Part shown: piece after piece, positions 18,967 to 27,944 of the stretch | How positions within the stretch are numbered: position 1 is the first letter of the stretch | Layout: every line of letters begins with the position of its first letter | NCBI RefSeq assembly: GCF_007860105.1 | Contig: NZ_SJPU01000001.1 | Span: 248,001 to 312,000 of the forward strand | Source of the DNA: Allorhodopirellula heiligendammensis | Lineage (GTDB): Bacteria > Planctomycetota > Planctomycetia > Pirellulales > Pirellulaceae | Length of the DNA: 64,000 nt | Reading direction: 5' to 3' | The notes under the pieces: generated by a model | Database searches by the model: none | What the model saw: only the letters and a program-made list of their open reading frames with translations | Told to the model about the DNA's origin: nothing | Translations under genes and position numbers: made by a program

Positions 18967-19809
18967 ATGAAGCACTTTCAACGTCATCCGATCGCGAAAT
19001 ACACTACGCTAAAGGTAGGGGGATACGCAGACAACTTCTACATCCCAAACGACAGAGAAGAACTTACTGAACTGATTCAGTCCTTTGGTAGTCACCAATT
19101 CCTTCTGCTGGGGAATGGATCCAACATATTCATCAAAAGTAAAAGAATTAAAAAACCGGTCTTAATGACAAACAAGTCGCTAAAAGATGTGGACATTGAC
19201 GCCACAACTGGAAAGCTCCGCGTTGGCGCCGGAGTCGACATCCGAAAAATGATCGCAGACTGCCTGCGTGTTGGCTTGCGAGCACCTGTTGAATTGCTGA
19301 CGATCCCTGCAACCGTCGGGGGAGCTGTGTACATGAATGCTGGGCGGACATCCATGAACAGCTCAATATCGGACAATCTCATCGAAGTTGAGGTGTTCGA
19401 CGGAAAGCACTTTACCACACTAAGTAGGAAAGAATGCACTTTTTCACACCGTTACTCAGTCTTCCATCGTCGCCCGCAGACCACCATACTATCAGCAACT
19501 TTTCAATACGATCGAATTCCGAGCGATGTCATTCAGTCCTTAAAACGCACATCAATTGAGGCCGCTAAGGACAAAGATTACCGGAACCTCGCGAGTGCCG
19601 GAAGCGTCTTCAAGAAGTGTGACTACCAACTCATGCAGAGTTTACGTGGAACTGGCTTTCGCCGAACTGGGTTCGCAAGAAACACTCCAAATTGCATTGT
19701 CAACTATGGGGATGCGTATGCTTGGCAAATCAGTGCATTACTTGCATATGCTTATGTGTCGCACCGCCTTCGAGGAAAGCAGGCAATACTTGAATGGCAG
19801 GTCTGGTGA
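18967..19809 (+). CDS. MurB-like FAD-dependent oxidoreductase in the exporter locus
   Basis: A 280-residue protein of the UDP-N-acetylenolpyruvoylglucosamine reductase family. The FAD-binding half has LGNGSNI (48-54) and TIPATVGGAVYMNAG (112-126). The three catalytic positions of MurB can be placed: Arg162 in RYS, Ser213 in SAGSVFK, and a Glu near the end (Glu276 in LEWQVW). It is compact, close to the shorter type II MurB. It lies 16 bases after the Wzt-like gene and is AT-rich like it. Its place in a glycan locus suggests a paralogue acting on a nucleotide sugar, but a role in peptidoglycan (UDP-MurNAc synthesis) cannot be excluded. Confidence 0.8.
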   Translation: MKHFQRHPIAKYTTLKVGGYADNFYIPNDREELTELIQSFGSHQFLLLGNGSNIFIKSKRIKKPVLMTNKSLKDVDIDATTGKLRVGAGVDIRKMIADCLRVGLRAPVELLTIPATVGGAVYMNAGRTSMNSSISDNLIEVEVFDGKHFTTLSRKECTFSHRYSVFHRRPQTTILSATFQYDRIPSDVIQSLKRTSIEAAKDKDYRNLASAGSVFKKCDYQLMQSLRGTGFRRTGFARNTPNCIVNYGDAYAWQISALLAYAYVSHRLRGKQAILEWQVW

Positions 19810-20126
19810 TTCGGATACCGCGTCAGCGATACTCCACTTTGACCTGCGAGGAAGCAGGCGTTACGTGTTGCTGTATCGTTGCACAAGACTGCCTGTTTGA
19901 TTTATTGGGGACCGGCGGTCTGCGTTCTCCATCATCAGGATCGCAAGGCATCTGTGGCAACCCACGTATTGATGCGGACGCATACTGATGTACCTGTCGC
20001 GAATAGCTCTGCTAGAGTGCGGGACGCACTTCCAGGACAGCATCGCATCGGGAAGTTAACTCGCGATTGAGATTTACCGTCATCTACTTGGCAGTTTTTC
20101 AATGAATATCCTGAAGGAACCTAGGT
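19810..20126. other. Intergenic region between MurB-like and acetyltransferase genes
   Basis: These 317 bases contain only short frames without domain features. The composition shifts back to the window average here, so it may mark the edge of the AT-richer exporter island. No repeat or insertion-sequence end was recognised. Confidence 0.35.
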
Positions 20127-20735
20127 TTGTGGACTCTAATTGACAACGGAAGCGTATTGCCTAACAGGGAAACATTCGGCGCTAGAGTTACTTACTCCCT
20201 CGGCCGTTGGAAGGCGGCTAAGAGGCGAGGGGTAAACGTACCGAGGAGTTGCTTAGTTCACCCGGCCTCCAGAATAAATCCAAGGAATGGTCGCATTTCA
20301 CTTGGAGAGCGCTGCACCATCGCGGTTGGGGCAGCTATCCAGGGGAGCGTGGATCTTGGTGATGACTGTTCTTTACAGATGAACTCTATGATCGTCGGAT
20401 ATGGGTCTTCCGATTCCGATGATGGTCGAGTTCAAATCGGGAACGGGGTTAGAATCGCAGCAAATGTACTCATTATCGCAGCCAATCATATCTTTTCTGC
20501 GACTGATAGACCTATATGGAAGCAAGGTCTCGATAGAAAAACAATAGAAATCGGCGATGATGTGTGGATTGCTGGCAACGTCGTAATTACAGCAGGATCG
20601 CGAATTGGTAGCGGTTGTGTTATCGGTGCCGGATCGGTTGTGATAGGTGACATTCCACGAAATGGAATCGCTGTCGGCAGTCCCGCAAAAGTCGTTCGGC
20701 AGCGTGATGCAACTTCTCCTGAAAGCAGGGCTTAA
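20127..20735 (+). CDS. Hexapeptide-repeat O-acetyltransferase
   Basis: A 202-residue protein built mostly of left-handed beta-helix hexapeptide repeats, e.g. ISLGERCTIAVGAAIQG and IGDDVWIAGNVVITAG. The active-site histidine lies in IIAANHIFSATDRP, and the C-terminal cap IAVGSPAKVVR is typical of the NodL/LacA/WcaF group. It transfers acetyl from acetyl-CoA to a sugar hydroxyl, presumably a residue of the polysaccharide. Start is taken as TTG 20127, supported by AAGGAA at 20114-20119; an ATG just upstream (20103) is out of frame. Confidence 0.85.
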   Translation: MWTLIDNGSVLPNRETFGARVTYSLGRWKAAKRRGVNVPRSCLVHPASRINPRNGRISLGERCTIAVGAAIQGSVDLGDDCSLQMNSMIVGYGSSDSDDGRVQIGNGVRIAANVLIIAANHIFSATDRPIWKQGLDRKTIEIGDDVWIAGNVVITAGSRIGSGCVIGAGSVVIGDIPRNGIAVGSPAKVVRQRDATSPESRA

Positions 20736-20739
20736 CAGT

Positions 20740-21924
20740 TTGAAACGAATAGGCATTATAACGTACCATTACGGTTACAACGAAGGTACGCTGTTGCAGG
20801 CATACGCGACACAGCAACTTCTTTCCAACGTTGTTGCTGATTGCGAAGTTGAGATCATTGACTGGCGTTATGCTCCCAAGGAACGCATCGTTTTTGATGA
20901 GCCGAAAAGTGAACGAGAGCAAGCGTTGCGAGACTTTTTCAACGACGACTTAAAGAAGTCTCAGCAATGCCTCTCGCAGCAACCCATTGATGACTTTTTC
21001 AGGTCTATCCGCGACCAGTATGATATGTTGGTTGTCGGAAGCGACGAGCTATGGCGATTAGACTATCAGAAGAGGCGAAAATTGGGGATCGTGCGGTTCG
21101 ATCAGAAAAATGTGTGGGCACCGCCATTTCCGAATCCCTACTGGCCAGTGGATACTAGTTGTCCATACATTTCGTTCGCATCGAGCATTAGCGAGCAGAA
21201 CGATCTTCGGATGGTGCCGCGTCGGCACCGAAATCGTATGCTGAGATCCCTCGCGGGGATGTCGTCGATCTCAGTTCGCGATAGCCGGACCGAAAACTTT
21301 ATCCGCGACCTCGTCCCCGATTCCCGACAGATACACCGGATACCTGACCCGACATTCGGACTTTCATTCGACAGAGGCAAACACCTTGCTGCGTTTAAGC
21401 AGATTCTTGACCGACACGTTGATCCTACTCAACGGATCGCATTGATTGTTTGTCATACAGATTCGGCTCACCTGCGGGATTGCATTTCCCTCTGCAAGAG
21501 CCAAGGGTTATGCACCGTCGCACTGACTAGCAGCTGCGATGATGTTGATGTTGACTTGTCACAAGCGTCAATCGATCCACTGACATGGGCGTCAGCGTTC
21601 GAGGCCGCTGAACTGGTGATTACCGACCGCTTTCATGCAGCGATTTTTGCCCTGCAGGCGAATCGCCCCGTGATCGCGTTGGACTACAGAGCACAAAAGA
21701 ACGGTACAGTGTCCAAACTGCGTGACCTGTTTGATGACGGTGAAATTGGCGACTGGTACTTTGACGTAAAACGGCGCACTGCTGCAGACTCGTTTGCCCA
21801 AATGGAAGAGTGCTTTAAGCTAAATTGGCCGGCTGCCTCTATCCAATCTAGAGTCAATTCTCTCGGTGACGTATTGCGGCAGCACCTGGAGCAGAATGTG
21901 ACACCGATTCTGACGCAGGATTGA
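20740..21924 (+). CDS. Polysaccharide pyruvyl transferase family protein (first copy)
   Basis: About 394 residues from TTG 20740, which lies four bases after the acetyltransferase stop and has GCAGGG upstream. The resulting N-terminus, MKRIGIITYHYGYNEGTLLQAYA, is nearly diagnostic of the family. Further landmarks are VVGSDELWR, PYISFASSI, SVRDSRTENFI, DPTFGL and the C-terminal VITDRFHAAIFALQANRPVIALDY. The fold is GT-B-like; these enzymes add pyruvate ketals from phosphoenolpyruvate to sugars, giving a negative charge. In-frame starts at 20647 and 20707 would overlap the preceding gene. Confidence 0.85.
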   Translation: MKRIGIITYHYGYNEGTLLQAYATQQLLSNVVADCEVEIIDWRYAPKERIVFDEPKSEREQALRDFFNDDLKKSQQCLSQQPIDDFFRSIRDQYDMLVVGSDELWRLDYQKRRKLGIVRFDQKNVWAPPFPNPYWPVDTSCPYISFASSISEQNDLRMVPRRHRNRMLRSLAGMSSISVRDSRTENFIRDLVPDSRQIHRIPDPTFGLSFDRGKHLAAFKQILDRHVDPTQRIALIVCHTDSAHLRDCISLCKSQGLCTVALTSSCDDVDVDLSQASIDPLTWASAFEAAELVITDRFHAAIFALQANRPVIALDYRAQKNGTVSKLRDLFDDGEIGDWYFDVKRRTAADSFAQMEECFKLNWPAASIQSRVNSLGDVLRQHLEQNVTPILTQD

Positions 21925-22132
21925 ACATGCTCTGCATTTTTGATCGCGTTCGGTCTCTCAGAACTGGTCTACTGATTTCTACAAATATGGTTTGTAATGC
22001 AAGTTGGTTCTGACGTGTTGCTAGCTGTCTTCGGTACAATTCGCAACGGGAGATCGATGGCATTGTCTGATAGACTCCGAGGTGTGAGTACAATGACCTG
22101 CCGCGCGTGTTTCATGAACATGGTGGATTATT

Positions 22133-23029
22133 TTGGCTGAACCGCTCGTGAGTGTCGTAATGGCTGTGCACAATATGGGCGACTATTTACGTCCTGCGAT
22201 CGCCAGTGTCTTAAGTCAGTCTTTTCGGGACTTTGAGTTTATTATCATTAACGACGGGTCGGTAGACTCGACCGGCAGGATTCTAAGATCTCAGTCGGAT
22301 GCTAGGATTCGGGTGCTGACCCAGGAGAACCAAGGACTTACAGTGTCGCTCAATCGCGGCACTGAACTTGCAAAGGGAAAATACATTGCCCGAATGGATG
22401 GGGATGACATCAGCCTTCCATTCCGATTTGAAGAACAGGTGGAGTTTTTAGAGAGTCAACCGAACGTGGTAGCTGCTGGTGGTCAAGTACTCGACGTCGA
22501 TTCTTACGGCGGCTATTTGGGTGGCAAATTGCGGCCCACTCAACACGAAGAAATCGACCGACAGCTTCTCCTCGGAGTTGGCGATGTGATAGTTCACCCC
22601 TCACTAATGGTTCGCGCTACCGCGTTGCGTCAGGTACATGGTTATGACGAACAGTATCGGACCGCCCAAGACCTTGACCTATACTTACGTTTGGCAGAAA
22701 CCGGTCGATTAGCAAACTTGGAGTCTCATGTGCTGATGTACCGTCAACACGCTGCAAGCACCAACAGCAAAAAATATGATATTCAGATCGAGAATCGGCG
22801 AAATATCATGACTGCGGCTTATGAACGTCGACAGATTCCCTTCACTCCGGGGTGCCTCACCGACTGGACGCCTGTCGACTCACTAGATCAGTCTATTTCT
22901 TGGGCTTGGCGAACACTCGCTCATGGTGAACGATATCCCGCATTGAGACACGCACTGAATGCCTGGTTGAGTCATCCGCTGTCGAAGAAAACTTGGAAAT
23001 TGATGGCTTGTGTTGCCCGGGGATACTAA
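22133..23029 (+). CDS. Glycosyltransferase family 2 (tandem copy A)
   Basis: A 298-residue GT-A enzyme starting at TTG 22133, with GGTGGA just upstream. The fold shows VSVVMAVHN, NDGSVDST, the metal-binding RMDGDD (in place of DxD) and the acceptor-side motif TAQDLDLYLRL. No membrane segment is seen, so it works at the cytoplasmic face on a lipid-linked acceptor. It is clearly homologous to the next gene (shared DISLP.RFE.QVEFL and the DLDL.LRL segment), which indicates tandem duplication. Donor and acceptor sugars cannot be told. Confidence 0.85.
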   Translation: MAEPLVSVVMAVHNMGDYLRPAIASVLSQSFRDFEFIIINDGSVDSTGRILRSQSDARIRVLTQENQGLTVSLNRGTELAKGKYIARMDGDDISLPFRFEEQVEFLESQPNVVAAGGQVLDVDSYGGYLGGKLRPTQHEEIDRQLLLGVGDVIVHPSLMVRATALRQVHGYDEQYRTAQDLDLYLRLAETGRLANLESHVLMYRQHAASTNSKKYDIQIENRRNIMTAAYERRQIPFTPGCLTDWTPVDSLDQSISWAWRTLAHGERYPALRHALNAWLSHPLSKKTWKLMACVARGY

Positions 23030-23030
23030 C

Positions 23031-23945
23031 GTGAATCAGCGTCCGCTCATTTCGGTAATACTGCCCGTTTACAATGCCGAGAAGTACGTCGGCGACGCCA
23101 TTCAGAGTATTTTAGATCAGAACCACTCTGACTTCGAATTATTGATCATTGACGATGGGTCAAGTGACCGGTCCCTGGAAGTCTTACGTGAATTCGAACG
23201 ATCAGACGATCGTGTCCATCTGACAGTGCGTCCCAACCGCGGGCTCGTCACAACGCTGAATGAATTGATCGCATCGGCGACTGGGACCTATTTAGCGAGG
23301 ATGGATGCCGACGACATTTCGCTACCAGATCGATTTGAGAAGCAGGTTGAGTTTCTTACGAAGCGAACTGATGTTGCTGTCGTCGGGGGCCAGGCTGAAT
23401 TGATCGACGACGTCGGTCGAGTTATTGGCCCTTTTGGATTCCCACATCAACATAGTCAGATCGATTCGCTGCTGGCGGAGGGACATTGCACGATATGTCA
23501 TCCGGCGGCGATGATGCGGCTCGATAAGGTTAACAAGATTGGCGGATACGACGCCTCGTTGGGGGCTGCGGAAGATTTGGATTTATGGCTTCGTTTGGGC
23601 GAGATTGGCCAGTTGGCAAATTTACCTGATACGGTGATTCGATATCGAATTCATAGCGGATCGATCAGCGGTGCGAATCGCGAGCTGCAGCGAGCGTTTG
23701 CCAAAACTGTTCAGCAGATGGCTTGTAAACGTCGCGGCACTGATGTTGAGTTTACAGCCGATGCTCATTGGCGACCGGGCACATCGAGAAAGTCACGCCA
23801 GAGCTTTGCCGCCAAGTACGCGTGGTTGGCGTTTAACCATCAGCATTTGGACACGTTTCGGCACTATGCTTGGCAAGCCATCCGACTGCGGCCTTTTTCG
23901 ACAACGTCTCTGCGGCTGTCTCGTGCGTGGATGAAGATTCGATGA
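23031..23945 (+). CDS. Glycosyltransferase family 2 (tandem copy B)
   Basis: About 304 residues from GTG 23031, one base after the preceding stop, with GGGG upstream; a frame extension to 23010 is open but overlaps copy A. Motifs: ISVILPVYNAE, IDDGSSDRS, RMDADDISLP and AAEDLDLWLRLGE. Close relative of copy A over the whole catalytic domain. Its stop overlaps the next start (ATGA at 23942), so expression is coupled. Confidence 0.85.
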   Translation: MNQRPLISVILPVYNAEKYVGDAIQSILDQNHSDFELLIIDDGSSDRSLEVLREFERSDDRVHLTVRPNRGLVTTLNELIASATGTYLARMDADDISLPDRFEKQVEFLTKRTDVAVVGGQAELIDDVGRVIGPFGFPHQHSQIDSLLAEGHCTICHPAAMMRLDKVNKIGGYDASLGAAEDLDLWLRLGEIGQLANLPDTVIRYRIHSGSISGANRELQRAFAKTVQQMACKRRGTDVEFTADAHWRPGTSRKSRQSFAAKYAWLAFNHQHLDTFRHYAWQAIRLRPFSTTSLRLSRAWMKIR

Positions 23946-24955
23946 GCGGCGAAATGCGTCCAGAAACTCCGCTCATCAGTGTTGTGGTTCCCGTTCGCAA
24001 TGCGGAGTCGACAATCGCCCAAGCAATCAGGTCATGCCTGGATTCGCAGTGGGTGGGAGAAGTCGTCATCGTCAATGATGGATCGACCGACGGTACCGAC
24101 GCGAGAGTTGCCGAATTGGCGGATGAACGCATTCGAGTGATTGATGGCCCAGGCTGCGGTATCAGCGCAGCGTTGAACACTGGTTTCGCTGCATGTCAGT
24201 TCCCGTTGATAGCGCGGTGCGATGCCGACGATTGGGTGGAACAGGGTCGTTTTGCATGGCAAGTGCCCGAGTTGGCGGACCCCAGCATCGTTGCGATAAG
24301 CGGGGCCTTCACGACGGTGGATTCCAAAGGCATGGTCGTTGCTGAGTTGGCAAATTCGGGCGAGCGGCGGGATGTAACGGATCTACTACGCGCCGGCAAG
24401 ACAGTGACTCACTTGTGTACGTGGCTAATCCGCCGCGACGCCCTACAGCAATGCGGCGGCGCGCGGGAGTGGTTTCAAACCGCCGAGGACATCGATTTGC
24501 AGTTTCGCCTAGCTTCGGTGGGACGAATAGTGCACGTACCGAGGTTCGCGTATCGATACCGTCTACACGATCAATCGATCACCCACACTCAGGGGACGTT
24601 GCAACGCAAATTCTATGAGCAAACGGCTCGTGATTTTGCGATTGAGAGAGCCAGTTCTGGCAGCGATGCGCTCGATCGTGGTAGTGCGCCAAAATGCCCT
24701 GACGCCCCATCCAGTCCCCATTCGGCCAGTAAAAACATCGCTCGCCAATTGGTCGGCCGTGCCTGGCAGTCTCACCGGCAGGGGAAACGTTGGATCGCGA
24801 TCAAAACTATGTTGCGCGCGGCTCAGCATGACCCGACAGCAGGTCTAGATTTGACACGGCAGATCGCGATCATGCTACTACGCCGACCTGCAGATCGATC
24901 CGGGCAGTCGCCATCGGACGCGCCACCTCAATCTCGTTCACAGTCAAAATTGTAG
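23942..24955 (+). CDS. Glycosyltransferase family 2 (tandem copy C)
   Basis: A 337-residue protein from ATG 23942, overlapping the preceding stop. GT2 motifs: ISVVVPVRNAEST, VNDGSTDGTD, RCDADD and FQTAEDIDLQFRLA. The catalytic half resembles copies A and B, but the last 80 residues are low-complexity, rich in Arg, Ser and Pro, and differ from them. It is the third of three related transferases in a row, likely adding successive sugars of the repeat unit. Confidence 0.85.
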   Translation: MSGEMRPETPLISVVVPVRNAESTIAQAIRSCLDSQWVGEVVIVNDGSTDGTDARVAELADERIRVIDGPGCGISAALNTGFAACQFPLIARCDADDWVEQGRFAWQVPELADPSIVAISGAFTTVDSKGMVVAELANSGERRDVTDLLRAGKTVTHLCTWLIRRDALQQCGGAREWFQTAEDIDLQFRLASVGRIVHVPRFAYRYRLHDQSITHTQGTLQRKFYEQTARDFAIERASSGSDALDRGSAPKCPDAPSSPHSASKNIARQLVGRAWQSHRQGKRWIAIKTMLRAAQHDPTAGLDLTRQIAIMLLRRPADRSGQSPSDAPPQSRSQSKL

Positions 24956-24961
24956 TAGACG

Positions 24962-26053
24962 ATGCGAATTACTTTCTTATCTCCGCCTCCTAATTTATCC
25001 GGAGGCGAACGCGTCATCGCGATCTATGCCCGTGAACTTATCGAACTGGGGCATGAGGTGGAGATTGTTTGCAATCGAAAGGCGACCCCATCCCTGAAGT
25101 CGCGGTTAAAGCGGATCGTGGCCACTCGCCGGGTGTTGGAACCACCGCCCCCGCCGAGCCATTACGAAAACTACGAAGTCCCCTTTCGGATCGTCGAGCA
25201 CAGCAATGGCGTGCTGGACAGCGATTTACCAGATGCAGATGTGGTCATTGCCACTTATTGGCGGACCACGCACTGGCTACCAAAAATAGGCAGGGAGAAA
25301 GGGTCCACAGTCTACTTTTTCCAAGATTATGGTGCTCCAGGTCAGACTTGGGATTTGCTGACACCGACCCTTACGTCGTGCGGACACATGATCACGCTAT
25401 GTCAGTGGCTGGCCGATGAGGTCTTGAAGCGGGAACCCAATACGAGCTTGACCATCGTGCGCAATGCGGTCGATCCAGTTGATCCCGCGATACTGAAGAG
25501 CCCGCGAAATCCGCGTCAATTCGGTCTGGTCTATCGAAAAACAGAATCCAAGGGCTGTTCGGATGCGTTTCGCGCCATGGCACTCGCCTCGGAGAAGGCG
25601 CCAATTGAGTTGGTCATTTTTGGAGAACAGCCTGACGAAGAACAACTCGCTGTTTTTGATCGTGTTGAGTCGCTCGGACGAATCGACGAGGATCAAATCT
25701 TAAAGACTTATGCCGCTTGTCGCGGTTGGTTGTTTCCCAGTCATCTCGAGGGATTCGGATTGCCTATTTTGGAAGCAATGTCTTGTGGCACGCCCGTCAT
25801 CGGTACCAATGCAGGTGCCGGTTCAGATCTGATTGACGCCGGTGGCGGGATCATGGTGGGCGTGGGCGACGTGCAAGCCACCGCAGAGGCAATTGTTCAA
25901 ATTGCAAACCTTGATGATTCACAATGGCACCGTCGATCCGAGCAAGCCTATCGCTTAGCCAACGAATATACCTGGCAGGATGCGGGAAAGCTGTTTGAAG
26001 CCGCTTTGATCCATGCTGCCAGCAACTCCTGTCAGTTCGAAGCAGCGAAGTGA
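24962..26053 (+). CDS. Glycosyltransferase family 4-type (GT-B)
   Basis: A 363-residue GT-B enzyme. The N-terminal domain has LSPPPNLSGGERVIAIYARELIELGHEV, where the glycine-rich loop lines the acceptor cleft. The C-terminal domain has FPSHLEGFGLPILEAMSCGTPVIGTNAGAG, the E-x7-E nucleotide-sugar motif of family 4. It starts six bases after the preceding gene and ends overlapping the next (GTGA at 26050). Retaining mechanism expected; donor unknown. Confidence 0.85.
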   Translation: MRITFLSPPPNLSGGERVIAIYARELIELGHEVEIVCNRKATPSLKSRLKRIVATRRVLEPPPPPSHYENYEVPFRIVEHSNGVLDSDLPDADVVIATYWRTTHWLPKIGREKGSTVYFFQDYGAPGQTWDLLTPTLTSCGHMITLCQWLADEVLKREPNTSLTIVRNAVDPVDPAILKSPRNPRQFGLVYRKTESKGCSDAFRAMALASEKAPIELVIFGEQPDEEQLAVFDRVESLGRIDEDQILKTYAACRGWLFPSHLEGFGLPILEAMSCGTPVIGTNAGAGSDLIDAGGGIMVGVGDVQATAEAIVQIANLDDSQWHRRSEQAYRLANEYTWQDAGKLFEAALIHAASNSCQFEAAK

Positions 26054-27039
26054 CAACCACAAAAACGAGTCCTAGTACGGCGTCGTTATCCGTTGTAGTA
26101 CTGAACTACAACTCGTTCGAGTTAACGATCGATTTGTTGCGATCTTTGGCCGAGCACGAGCTCGTTGACTGGATGTCAGTCATTGTTGTTGACAATAATT
26201 CTCCCAACGACTCATACCAAGAAATCAAGAACGCCGTTGCGTCAAATCGATGGGATGCTTGGTGCCGTATTGTCAAGAGCGAACAGAACGGCGGTTTCTC
26301 AGCGGGCAATAATCTCGCGCTAGTGGAAACCACATCGACGCATGTCATTCTGTTGAACAGTGATACACTCGTCGAAGCACCTTCACTGACGAGGCTGTCG
26401 CAAATTGCCGACGAACAGCCGGATGCTGCGATTTTCTCGCCGCGACTACAGTGGGCTGATGGGACTGCTCAAAATAGTTGCTTCCGATTCTTTCGTCCGT
26501 TGACTGAATTGGTCAACGCGGCTGGAAGCGGGCCGATTACCCGGCTGTTTCCAGCGGCGACCGTTCCGTGGGAAACCGATGGTCAGGGGGGGCATCTCGC
26601 ATGCGAACCTGATTGGGTCAGCTTTGCGTGCGTCTTAATTCGCCGAGAGGTCATCGAACAAATCGGACTCATGGATGACGATTTTTTCATGTACTACGAA
26701 GACATTGATTTTTGCCGCCGGGCGCGAAATGCGGGGTATTTGATCCGGCATGTGCCTGATACCAAGGTCGTCCATCTGCGGGGCGGATCGTCGCCAGTGA
26801 AATCATTACAGACTCAGCGAAAGCGTCGCCCCCGCTATTACTACGCCGCTCGAGCACGCTATTACGCGAAGCACTTTGGACGTTTTGGGTTGTTTCGGGC
26901 CAATTGTTTTTGGTTGCTAGGCCGTGGCATTGCCTTTTGCCGTGAAGCTGGTGGCCGTCGACCGCCTCATGCATGCGAAGCGGAGTGGAAAGATATCTGG
27001 ATCAACTTTTGGAACCCACTGACGGGGCGGCATCGATGA
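26050..27039 (+). CDS. Glycosyltransferase family 2, WbbL/rhamnosyltransferase-like
   Basis: A 329-residue protein with GTG 26050 overlapping the preceding stop. LSVVVLNYNSFELTIDLLRSL, VVDNNSPNDS, NGGFSAGNNLAL, LLNSDTLVE and the acceptor-side MYYEDIDFCRRARNAGY are the classic set for WbbL-type transferases, many of which add L-rhamnose from dTDP-rhamnose. This fits with rmlA and rmlB in the window. The rhamnose assignment is inference. Its stop overlaps the start of the next gene. Confidence 0.85.
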   Translation: MTTTKTSPSTASLSVVVLNYNSFELTIDLLRSLAEHELVDWMSVIVVDNNSPNDSYQEIKNAVASNRWDAWCRIVKSEQNGGFSAGNNLALVETTSTHVILLNSDTLVEAPSLTRLSQIADEQPDAAIFSPRLQWADGTAQNSCFRFFRPLTELVNAAGSGPITRLFPAATVPWETDGQGGHLACEPDWVSFACVLIRREVIEQIGLMDDDFFMYYEDIDFCRRARNAGYLIRHVPDTKVVHLRGGSSPVKSLQTQRKRRPRYYYAARARYYAKHFGRFGLFRANCFWLLGRGIAFCREAGGRRPPHACEAEWKDIWINFWNPLTGRHR

Positions 27040-27944
27040 CTCAAAAACCGAATTTCATTGTGATCGGCGGCATGAAGTGCATGACCAGCACGCTACACGA
27101 TCAACTGGCTCTGCAACCGGGCATCTGCATGTCCGACCCCAAGGAGCCCAACTATTTCAGCGACGACGATGTCTATGCACGCGGTCCACAATGGTATCAA
27201 TCGATTTGGGGTGAGGGACAAACCAGTGACCTGTATGGCGAGTCGTCAACGCATTATACCAAATTGCCGACGTATCCAGACACCATTGATCGGCTGTGCC
27301 AGTACTGCCCCAATGCTAAGCTCATCTACGTGATGCGACATCCTATCGATCGCCTGGTGTCTCACTACATCCACCAGTGGACCATGAATGTCATCGACTG
27401 CCCAATCGACGAGGCGATCGATCAATTTCCTGAACTGATCGCATACAGCCGATACGCGTATCAGTTGCAACCGTTTATTGAAACGTACGGCACCGAGAAC
27501 ATCTTGCCCGTGTTTTTTAGGCGGTTGAGAGACCACTCCCAATCCGAGCTCGAGCGGATTTGCCGCTATTTAGAATATCCAGGCCAGCCGCAATGGCGAT
27601 CATTACCTGCGAGCAATGTTTCCAGCGAGCGAATCCGCGACAATGCGTGGCGTGATCGTCTGGTCTACGCGCCGGGGATCAGCTGGGTGAGACGTAATTT
27701 GGTTCCTCGCTCGGTACGCGAGCAAGTCAAATCGTGGTGGCGGTTGCGACAGCGTCCACAGTTGAGTGATGCCAGTCAACGTCGTCTGAAGGCTGTCTTC
27801 AATGACGACCTTCGGCTGTTGAGCGGATGGCTGGGACTGAGTGATGCATTGACGTGTGATGATTTCCGCGAGCGGACGGTGTCTCTGACGCCATCTTGGA
27901 AACGCCCCATCCAATCCCTCTCAACCATCTCGGAGATTCGATGA
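27036..27944 (+). CDS. Sulfotransferase family protein (first copy)
   Basis: A 302-residue protein from ATG 27036, overlapping the previous stop; the in-frame extension to 26973 is not needed. The 5'-phosphosulfate-binding loop is FIVIGGMKCMTSTL, and the 3'-phosphate-binding motif is YVMRHPIDRLVSHY. PKEPNYFSDD is typical of heparan-type carbohydrate sulfotransferases. It would transfer sulfate from PAPS to a sugar hydroxyl or amine of the polysaccharide. It is coupled by an ATGA overlap to a second, different sulfotransferase. Confidence 0.85.
   Translation: MTQKPNFIVIGGMKCMTSTLHDQLALQPGICMSDPKEPNYFSDDDVYARGPQWYQSIWGEGQTSDLYGESSTHYTKLPTYPDTIDRLCQYCPNAKLIYVMRHPIDRLVSHYIHQWTMNVIDCPIDEAIDQFPELIAYSRYAYQLQPFIETYGTENILPVFFRRLRDHSQSELERICRYLEYPGQPQWRSLPASNVSSERIRDNAWRDRLVYAPGISWVRRNLVPRSVREQVKSWWRLRQRPQLSDASQRRLKAVFNDDLRLLSGWLGLSDALTCDDFRERTVSLTPSWKRPIQSLSTISEIR

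Noticed and set aside
19556-19900. Frameshifted continuation of the MurB-like gene
   Set aside because: The MurB-like protein already reaches its expected C-terminal strand with the catalytic Glu (LEWQVW), so no frameshift is needed.
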